From positions 1 to 35,326 of the forward strand of contig JACQSD010000025.1 of NCBI GenBank assembly GCA_016206165.1: DNA of 35,326 nt, in the 5' to 3' direction. Below the pieces are notes generated by a model. The model ran no database searches. It had not been told where the DNA came from and was given only the letters and a program-made list of their open reading frames with translations. Origin of the DNA: Candidatus Uhrbacteria bacterium (lineage in GTDB: Bacteria > Patescibacteriota > Patescibacteriia > JACQSD01). This document shows positions 29,967-35,326 of the stretch, one piece after another (position 1 is the stretch's first letter; every line of letters begins with the position of its first letter). A program made the position numbers and the translations under genes.

Positions 29967-31399
29967 AAAAATTATCCGTACAACAGATTATTGGCGTCGT
30001 CAAAAAGTCGCAATGGTTTATCCAAGGGTTCAATGCGTTCCCGCTCTATTTGCATAGCGCGGCAAGTATGACCGGTTGGATGGTGCATCAGGCGGTCGGC
30101 GTGAACTATTCGCACTTTTTTTACGTAGCGCATGAGAGTCGAATGGATATGTATTATGACGAGCGAGATCTTGTGGCCATTGGCGAGGCGTATTATAAAA
30201 AGATTCACAATATACAGGAATTGAACACACTTCGCAGGAAACATCGCGATGCCTACCTTGCGGCGCGAAAGAAGACTGGAGATTTTTCCATAAAAGGCTT
30301 AGGTGGATGTTCACTGAACGAACTCATCGCACTCGCGCAACGCTTGATCAACGAACTCACGATGACGGTGAGCTTTGCACATGTCATCGAAGGGATTGCG
30401 TGGATTTCCGAACGCCGTCTCCATGATTTTCTCGCACAGCGAACGAACGCGAACAAAAAAGACGAGCAACTGTTTTCCTCGCCTGTTGATCCATCGTTTA
30501 TTCTCCGTGCGCAGATGCTCCTTGGCGCAATAAAAAAGAGTGCAGGCGCGGCACGAACACGAAAAATTGAACAGTTTATTCTTGAGTTCGGCTGGTTGGA
30601 TTCGAGTTTTGTTGGAGGGAAAACATTTGATGCACGCCGCGTTCGCGAAATGGTACGTGGCATCAAACATGTCTCATCGCTCGAAGGACTTAAAAGGACG
30701 AAACAACTCAAACTGGCGCGGGCGCGACAGCTGGAGCTTACTCCTGAGGAGACTTTTGTGGTGCGAACGATTGAATTGTGCACGCTCTGGCAGGATAATC
30801 GGAAGGAATTTATTTTGAGCACGATTGCACGGTTTGAGCCGGTGGTTGTCGAGCTTGCGCGTCGCCTGCATATATCTGCTGATGCATTGAAGTGTATTTG
30901 TCCGGCGGAGCTGACAGAAATGAATCTTTCGAGAAAAAAATTTCTTGCAGTACTAGAAAAGCGGTTTCATGGATGTGGGTATTATGTTGTTCGTGATCAT
31001 TTCTTGACGTATCCGGGAAAAGCCTATCGCGATATTGAACAGAAGCTCACAAGCACAAATGAGTCGAAAGTCGGAGAATTTCATGGCACCATTGCGAATC
31101 AGGGGAAGGTAACGGGCATCGTAAAGATTTGCCAGACCATCGAGGATATTGCTAAAGTGAAGGAAGGAGAAGTGCTTGTTGCGTTTATGACGCGCCCGGA
31201 ATTTTTACCCGCAATGCAAAAGGCAGCCGCGTTTGTGACGAACGAGGGCGGGATCACATCGCATGCGGCGATTGTTGCTCGTGAGATGAATAAGCCGTGC
31301 ATCATTGGCACAAAGATCGCGACTGATGTTCTTCACGATGGTGATGTCGTCGAGGTGAATGCGAATCACGGGGTGGTGACCATTATACAGAGAGTGTGA
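29963..31399 (+). CDS. Phosphohistidine swivelling-domain protein I
   Basis: A 478-residue paralogue, ATGA-coupled to H. It starts VVKKSQWFIQGFNAFPLYLH, has FGWLDSSFVGGKTFDARR and ELCTLWQDNRKEFILSTIAR, then CPAELTEMNLSRKKF. Swivelling domain: GKVTGIVKICQTIEDI, EGEVLVAFMTRPEFLP, TNEGGITSHAAIVAREMNKP with the phospho-accepting His at residue 434, DGDVVEVNANHG. Its TGA overlaps the GTG start of the nicotinate phosphoribosyltransferase-like gene. Confidence 0.87.
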   Translation: MKKLSVQQIIGVVKKSQWFIQGFNAFPLYLHSAASMTGWMVHQAVGVNYSHFFYVAHESRMDMYYDERDLVAIGEAYYKKIHNIQELNTLRRKHRDAYLAARKKTGDFSIKGLGGCSLNELIALAQRLINELTMTVSFAHVIEGIAWISERRLHDFLAQRTNANKKDEQLFSSPVDPSFILRAQMLLGAIKKSAGAARTRKIEQFILEFGWLDSSFVGGKTFDARRVREMVRGIKHVSSLEGLKRTKQLKLARARQLELTPEETFVVRTIELCTLWQDNRKEFILSTIARFEPVVVELARRLHISADALKCICPAELTEMNLSRKKFLAVLEKRFHGCGYYVVRDHFLTYPGKAYRDIEQKLTSTNESKVGEFHGTIANQGKVTGIVKICQTIEDIAKVKEGEVLVAFMTRPEFLPAMQKAAAFVTNEGGITSHAAIVAREMNKPCIIGTKIATDVLHDGDVVEVNANHGVVTIIQRV

Positions 31400-32811
31400 A
31401 TGATTTTCTTATGCCAAAACGTCTATCAACTATTCCACGATCACATCTTTTTCTCCCCGAGGATCTTCATCTCTATGAGATTCAAAATATTTTTACAGCA
31501 TGCGCACTATGGTTGGAGGAGGGAATGGAATATCAGATTGCAACGTATGATTTGTATGTTCGTGAGATGCCACCACATCGTAATTTTTTAGTGCTCGGTG
31601 GAATCGAAGAGGTGATTACTGGCATTAAACAGTGGAGGTTCAGCTTGAAAGAGATTGAGTATTTACGGAAACACAATCTTGCGACACCGAAACTAATTTC
31701 GTATCTTCGCAAATTTAAATTTACTGGCGATCTCTATGCGATGCGGGAGGGAACTATTTTTTTTCCAGGGGAGCCGGTCATCCGCATTACCGGGCCAATC
31801 TGTGAAGGGAATCTCCTTTCAAATTTTTTAATGACGACGGTATTTGGTAATTCCTTGTATCTTTCAAAAATTATTCGTGGGAAAATTGCATGTGGTAAAA
31901 AACGTTTTATCGCTGCAGGGGGGATGCGTGTGAGTTCATTCGAGACAGCGATGAAAGCGAGTCGCGCTGGCTATATTGCGGGAGCTGATAATGCCTTTCC
32001 AGCATTTTTTCGGAAGTATCGACTTCCACCACCACCACTATCTATTAATGCGTATCATGCGGTGATCAAGTCTTTTCCTACGGAGTTGGAGGCCTTTCGT
32101 GCAGCAGCACGACTGTTCCCAAATCGGCTTCGTCCCATGGTTGATACGTATGATTTTAGACAGGGTGTCGCCAACCTTGTTACTGTAGCGCGCGAACTTA
32201 AAAAGAAAGTGCAACACGTCGCATCAATTACTATTGATAGCGGAGATTTACACAAACGTGCTCTGTATGCGCGTCGGGCATTCGACAGGGCAGGTTTTCC
32301 TGAAATTCAGATATTACTCGCTAGTAACCTCGATGAATATAAAATTTCGGCACTTGAAAAAATGAAGACTCCAGCAGACGTCTATTTGTCAGCAACTGAG
32401 ATTTCAACAGTTTCGGATGCACCAAAAATGGAAATTGTATACAAGATCGCAGAGTTGCGCGATGGAAGAACAGTACGCCCATTGGCAAAACTTGCCGAAG
32501 GGAAGGAAAGCTACCCGGGTCAGAAGCAAGTTTTTCGACGCTATCGAAAAGGGGTGTTCAGCGGGGATGTCATTGGTCTTGTAGGAGAGCTTCATGGGAA
32601 ACCGCTCTTGCAGAAAATGATTTTACGCGGAAAGTCCGTGTATAATCTCCCACATCTTGATACAATTAAATCCTATGTACAGAAGCAACTTGTAATGCTT
32701 CCGGAGCGGTTCAAAAGTATCGATCGGCAGTTTGTGTATCCGGTGACCATTAGCTCGAAATTAAAGATGCTTTTTCATTTGGTAAAGAAAGAGCACGGAG
32801 CAAAAAAATAA
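31396..32811 (+). CDS. pncB: Nicotinate phosphoribosyltransferase-like protein
   Basis: A 471-residue protein of the NAPRTase family, which makes nicotinate mononucleotide from nicotinate and PRPP with ATP. Recognisable: YDLYVREMPPHRNFLVLGGIEE, FTGDLYAMREGTIFFPGEPVIRITGP, AFPAFFRKYRLP, the region with the phosphorylatable His (INAYHAVIKSFPTELEAF), VDTYDFRQGVANLV, ITIDSGDLHKRA and KESYPGQKQVFRR. Differences: GTMAHS has become INAYHA, and the usual GvGT phosphate loop reads LSATEIST, so activity or substrate may have changed. GTG 31396 overlaps the previous stop; ATG 31411 is an alternative. It is followed after 4 nt by the ATP-grasp gene. Confidence 0.83.
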   Translation: MNDFLMPKRLSTIPRSHLFLPEDLHLYEIQNIFTACALWLEEGMEYQIATYDLYVREMPPHRNFLVLGGIEEVITGIKQWRFSLKEIEYLRKHNLATPKLISYLRKFKFTGDLYAMREGTIFFPGEPVIRITGPICEGNLLSNFLMTTVFGNSLYLSKIIRGKIACGKKRFIAAGGMRVSSFETAMKASRAGYIAGADNAFPAFFRKYRLPPPPLSINAYHAVIKSFPTELEAFRAAARLFPNRLRPMVDTYDFRQGVANLVTVARELKKKVQHVASITIDSGDLHKRALYARRAFDRAGFPEIQILLASNLDEYKISALEKMKTPADVYLSATEISTVSDAPKMEIVYKIAELRDGRTVRPLAKLAEGKESYPGQKQVFRRYRKGVFSGDVIGLVGELHGKPLLQKMILRGKSVYNLPHLDTIKSYVQKQLVMLPERFKSIDRQFVYPVTISSKLKMLFHLVKKEHGAKK

Positions 32812-32815
32812 TATT

Positions 32816-33766
32816 ATGGCTCAAAGTTACATTAAATTTTTTAAGGAGATATCAAAGAAGGACGTCCACATCGCCGGTGGGAAGGGGGCGTCGTTGGGTG
32901 AAATGACGCAGGCGGGGATTCCAGTGCCGCCGGGGTTTGTGTTGACCGCAGCAGCATTTGATCGGTTTATCGAGGAGACGGATCTTGATGTGGAGATCGA
33001 GGCGATATTGAACAAGGTGAACTATAAAGATGTAAACTCGGTGGATCGGGCGTCGAACGTGATTCGTGATCTCATCCACGATGAACGCATGCCAAAGGAT
33101 TTGCAGACGGATATTCTGGGAGCATTCAAGCAATTGAAGGCGAAGGAAGTTGCCGTGCGTTCATCCGCAACGGCAGAGGATTCCTCACAGGCGTCGTGGG
33201 CAGGGGAGCTGGAGACATATCTCAACTCAACAGAAAAGAATGTGATCGGAAATGTGAAAAAATGCTGGTCATCGCTTTTTACTCCGCGCGCCATTTTTTA
33301 TCGGAATGAAAAGGGAATGCGCAAAACAAAGGTGAGTGTGGCGGTCGTGGTGCAGGCGATGATTCAGTCGGAAATTTCAGGTGTCATGTTTACGGTGCAT
33401 CCGGTAACAAAGGATCGGAACCAGATGATTATCGAGGCGGCCTGGGGTTTGGGGGAGGCGCTGGTCTCCGGGCAGGTGACGCCGGATAGTTATGTCGTGA
33501 GTAAACGCGATTGGTCGCTCATTGATGTAAGCGTTGCGGAGCAGGCGCGGATGATCGCGCGAAAGACGCTTGGCACCGGAGTTGAATGGAAGCCGGTGCC
33601 AAAAAAAGACGCGCCGAAACAAAAATTGAATGGGAAGGAAATCGTGATCATTGCGCAAATTGGGAAGAAAATCGAGGAGCACTACGGCAAGCCGGAGGAC
33701 ATCGAATGGGCGTATGCAAAGAAAAAGTTCTACATTGTCCAATCCAGGCCGATTACGACGCTGTAG
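32816..33766 (+). CDS. Free-standing PEP synthase/PPDK-type ATP-grasp (kinase) domain
   Basis: A 316-residue protein equal to the N-terminal nucleotide-binding domain of PpsA. GGKGASLGEMTQAGIPVPPG, VAVRSSATAEDSSQASWAG, SLFTPRAIFYR, VVVQAMIQSEISGVMFTVHP, EAAWGLGEALVSGQVTPDSY and DIEWAYAKKKFYIVQSRP are all intact. In PpsA this domain uses ATP to phosphorylate the His of the swivelling domain. The gene stops just after the QSRPITT boundary; the swivelling and PEP-binding domains are absent and no downstream remnant exists. With nine kinase-less swivelling proteins in the window, phosphorylation in trans is the natural proposal. It lies 4 nt after the NAPRTase-like gene in the same transcript. 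Confidence 0.92.
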   Translation: MAQSYIKFFKEISKKDVHIAGGKGASLGEMTQAGIPVPPGFVLTAAAFDRFIEETDLDVEIEAILNKVNYKDVNSVDRASNVIRDLIHDERMPKDLQTDILGAFKQLKAKEVAVRSSATAEDSSQASWAGELETYLNSTEKNVIGNVKKCWSSLFTPRAIFYRNEKGMRKTKVSVAVVVQAMIQSEISGVMFTVHPVTKDRNQMIIEAAWGLGEALVSGQVTPDSYVVSKRDWSLIDVSVAEQARMIARKTLGTGVEWKPVPKKDAPKQKLNGKEIVIIAQIGKKIEEHYGKPEDIEWAYAKKKFYIVQSRPITTL

Positions 33767-33784
33767 ACTATTTAATGCAAGAGA

Positions 33785-33813
33785 TTGTATTCATACATTG
33801 AGTATGGTATGCT
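33785..33813 (+). promoter_or_regulatory. Promoter TTGTAT-17-TATGCT of hicBA
   Basis: TTGTAT (33785-33790) and TATGCT (33808-33813) are 17 nt apart, with an extended TGG before the -10. The ATG of hicB at 33823 is only 9 nt beyond, so the leader is minimal or absent. Confidence 0.55.
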
Positions 33814-33822
33814 TTCATTGTT

Positions 33823-34065
33823 ATGAAGAATCATAAGACACAATATCATTTACCAGTAATCATCGAGCGCGATGAATCAGGTTATTACGTAGGAATTGTT
33901 CCGACGCTCCGGAGTTGCTATACACAGGCAAAAACACTGCCAGAACTGTATCGTCGGCTACAGGAAGTTGCGGCATTATCTATTGAAGCAGAGAAGGAAT
34001 TATTTGGTGGCAAAGTGGAACAGAATGAATTTATCGGAGTACATCAGTTGGAATTCAGCACGTAA
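33823..34065 (+). CDS. hicB: HicB-family antitoxin
   Basis: An 80-residue protein with the partial RNase-H-like HicB fold: YHLPVIIERDESGYYVGIVPTLRSCYTQAKTLPEL, then the helix RRLQEVAALSIEAEKEL. The C-terminal DNA-binding domain of longer HicB proteins is absent or very short. It neutralises HicA. Here hicB comes first, the reverse of the common hicA-hicB order. Confidence 0.85.
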   Translation: MKNHKTQYHLPVIIERDESGYYVGIVPTLRSCYTQAKTLPELYRRLQEVAALSIEAEKELFGGKVEQNEFIGVHQLEFST

Positions 34066-34069
34066 TGCT

Positions 34070-34309
34070 GTGCCAAGAATTCTACCGATTCATCCACGGA
34101 AGATGATGCGGATGCTCGAGCATCTCGGGTATCGTATTGTACGCATCCGTGGAAGCCATCATTTTTTCTTCAATACAATGACGAGACGAACAACATCGAT
34201 TCCACTGCATGGAGGTGAGGAGCTTGGTATTGGATTGATCAAACAGATATTGCGTGACATCGAGGTATCAGCTGAGGAATATGATACGCTTCGAAAGGAA
34301 GTCTCGTAG
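34070..34309 (+). CDS. hicA: HicA-family mRNA interferase toxin
   Basis: Starting at GTG 34070, 4 nt after the hicB stop, the 79-residue protein begins VPRILPIHPRKMMRMLEHLGYRI, which fits the HicA start (K.P.isGke.ik.L...Gf). Then RIRGSHHFFFN has the GSH motif with the catalytic His, TTSIPLHGGEELGIGLIKQILRD and VSAEEYDTL. An ATG-led reading of this frame would have to begin far upstream inside hicB in a shifted frame, so GTG is the sensible start. HicA cleaves mRNA. Confidence 0.85.
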   Translation: MPRILPIHPRKMMRMLEHLGYRIVRIRGSHHFFFNTMTRRTTSIPLHGGEELGIGLIKQILRDIEVSAEEYDTLRKEVS

Positions 34310-34339
34310 GTAGAATACTGACGTGCATACAGTGCATGG

Positions 34340-34368
34340 TTGACAAATAATCCATAAACGTGTATGAT
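34340..34368 (+). promoter_or_regulatory. Consensus promoter TTGACA-17-TATGAT
   Basis: TTGACA (34340-34345) and TATGAT (34363-34368), the best sigma-70-like promoter in the window, with TG one base before the -10. Start near 34375 gives a leader of about 145 nt. Confidence 0.75.
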
Positions 34369-34371
34369 AAG

Positions 34372-34390
34372 CCGATGATGATATCATCGG
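34372..34390 (+). promoter_or_regulatory. 5'-terminal hairpin in the leader of the last gene
   Basis: CCGATGAT and ATCATCGG pair across a 3-nt loop at the expected transcript 5' end. A second hairpin (CTCGGC/GCCGAG, near 34438-34454) follows. They may protect the mRNA or regulate it. No known riboswitch core is recognised. Confidence 0.45.
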
Positions 34391-34518
34391 TCTTTTCATA
34401 AAGAAGACAATTCCTGATCGGATGGTCAGGTCGTTCGCTCGGCTTGGGGCCGAGGAATAAGAAGGTTGGGTTTCCACCTTATCCAAGGAAGCCAGTCGTT
34501 CAAGAAGGGAGGTGCCGG

Positions 34519-35326
34519 ATGGCACCTGAAACAGCAGTAGTGCGGAAGCATGCGATTTGGGATGGGCCGTCGAAGTGGGATCTAATGCTTTCCCTCTTCG
34601 ATGGGACTGATCGCACCGTGCAGTTCTACGGTAACGATGGGTCCCTTTTTGGTGAGATTGTGCTGCTCCCACTGCCGATTGTCGTGATTGATGGACTCGA
34701 GCACCTGTCCGGAGACGATGAGTGGCGCTTCATCGGGCACACCGCGGACGGTCTCCTCAAGGTGCGTGGCACCTTCGGTACCCGCAAACGCCGCGGGGAG
34801 ATGGAGCTCCTCTGCAACGTGAGCGGCGCGGAGCTGGACAGCCCCTTCGTCCTCGTCACGACGTTCTCGGTCGTTGTCCCTGCGGACTACGACCACGCGA
34901 CCCGCCTCGCGACGTTCCGGCGGTTACATGGGTCCGAGTTTACTCACTACAACGGCGATATGACGGACGAGCACTTCCGGAACGCGACGGTGAAGTTGAC
35001 CCCTGGCCGGAAGTTCTTGGTCAAGGTCTTCCAGATCACCAGCAGCATGGTGAGCCCGGAGGAATGCCTCACGCTCATCACGCGCGAGCAGGGTGTTCTC
35101 GTCGGGGCACAAGGAGCGACCCTCGCCTACGAGCAGGGCAAGGATCATTTGCCGAAAGGCCGCTGGCACATCTCCTTCGACGAGAAGGAGGCGCTCTGGG
35201 AAGACGCGTCTGGCCTCCACCGGGTGCCGCTCGTGGGCGCCTACGCAGACGGAAGCTTCGGGTTCGACCTCGGCATCTTCGTGGACGGCTGGGACGGCGA
35301 CCGCTGCCTCCTCTGCTTCTGCGAGA
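34519..35326 (+). CDS. G+C-rich protein of unknown function (3' end outside window)
   Basis: 269 codons are visible without a stop before the window ends. The ATG at 34519 has the Shine-Dalgarno AAGGGAGGTG about 6 nt upstream. The protein (MAPETAVVRKHAIWDGPSKW...) is soluble, mixed alpha/beta and rich in Gly, Asp and Leu, with no signal peptide or membrane helix. VIDGLEHLSGDDEWRFIG and DEHFRNATVKLTPGRKFLVK are typical stretches. Codons end mostly in C or G (ACC, CTC, TTC, GAC), like the amidohydrolase at 18007-19239 and unlike the array genes. Such use fits high expression or foreign origin. I do not recognise the family. Confidence 0.75.
   Translation, partial: MAPETAVVRKHAIWDGPSKWDLMLSLFDGTDRTVQFYGNDGSLFGEIVLLPLPIVVIDGLEHLSGDDEWRFIGHTADGLLKVRGTFGTRKRRGEMELLCNVSGAELDSPFVLVTTFSVVVPADYDHATRLATFRRLHGSEFTHYNGDMTDEHFRNATVKLTPGRKFLVKVFQITSSMVSPEECLTLITREQGVLVGAQGATLAYEQGKDHLPKGRWHISFDEKEALWEDASGLHRVPLVGAYADGSFGFDLGIFVDGWDGDRCLLCFCE

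Noticed and set aside
32816..33766. Truncated PEP synthase pseudogene
   Set aside because: All ATP-grasp motifs are intact, the protein ends at the domain boundary, and no remnant of the other domains follows.
33896..34069. Long N-terminal extension of HicA
   Set aside because: It overlaps hicB in another frame and adds residues foreign to HicA; GTG 34070 yields a normal HicA start.

Overview
The window looks like a chromosome segment of a Patescibacteria/CPR-type bacterium. The grounds are the mix of genes: MltG, a four-helix-bundle S23 protein, an archaeal-type UMP kinase, a PaaX/Cas2-like regulator, stand-alone enzyme domains, and very many phosphohistidine-swivelling-domain proteins. Genes are tightly packed with ATGA overlaps, few have a Shine-Dalgarno sequence, and several promoters lie so close to the ATG that the mRNA should be leaderless. 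TGA works as a stop throughout, so the code is the standard bacterial one. Assignment to a particular CPR lineage is only a guess.

Layout. 1-1943 (minus) is a large membrane protein, open through its whole length and cut by the left window edge. 2039-3004 is an unrecognised soluble protein. 3061-3243 (minus) is a 60-residue protein with a strong Shine-Dalgarno. 3244-4368 holds no convincing protein gene. It carries a promoter, about 0.9 kb of strongly self-complementary sequence and a strong intrinsic terminator, so it is read here as a large structured RNA. 4369-10590 is a co-directional block: CDP-alcohol phosphatidyltransferase, membrane glycosyltransferase-like protein, two small membrane proteins, RmlC-like cupin, a phosphoglycerate-mutase-like protein lacking one whole domain, riboflavin kinase, riboflavin synthase and MltG. 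An S23 gene bracketed by inverted simple repeats sits between mltG and pyrH.

From 11802 to 33766 the region is dominated by nine paralogues with one design: a variable, mainly helical N-terminal region of about 250-400 residues and a C-terminal phosphohistidine swivelling domain of about 80 residues like those of PEP synthase, PPDK and rifampin phosphotransferase. None carries its own ATP-grasp domain. A single free-standing ATP-grasp domain (PpsA/PPDK N-terminal type) is encoded at the end of the array (32816-33766). The simplest reading is a split dikinase-like system in which one kinase subunit could charge the histidine of many substrate modules. Embedded in or near the array are a NYN-domain protein, two M20 amidohydrolases, an ATCase-like carbamoyltransferase, a phosphoribosyltransferase-like protein, a nicotinate phosphoribosyltransferase-like protein, a RelE-type toxin-antitoxin pair and, after it, a HicBA pair.

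The larger half of the array begins right after a PaaX/Cas2-like winged-helix regulator gene (19657-20226). The same perfect 34-bp palindrome lies upstream of the regulator and upstream of the first array gene, which suggests that the regulator controls both itself and the array. The window ends in a G+C-rich gene of unknown function (34519 onward) with a consensus promoter, a structured 5' UTR and a strong Shine-Dalgarno. This gene, 3061-3243 and the M20 gene at 18007-19239 differ from the rest in composition and translation signals.
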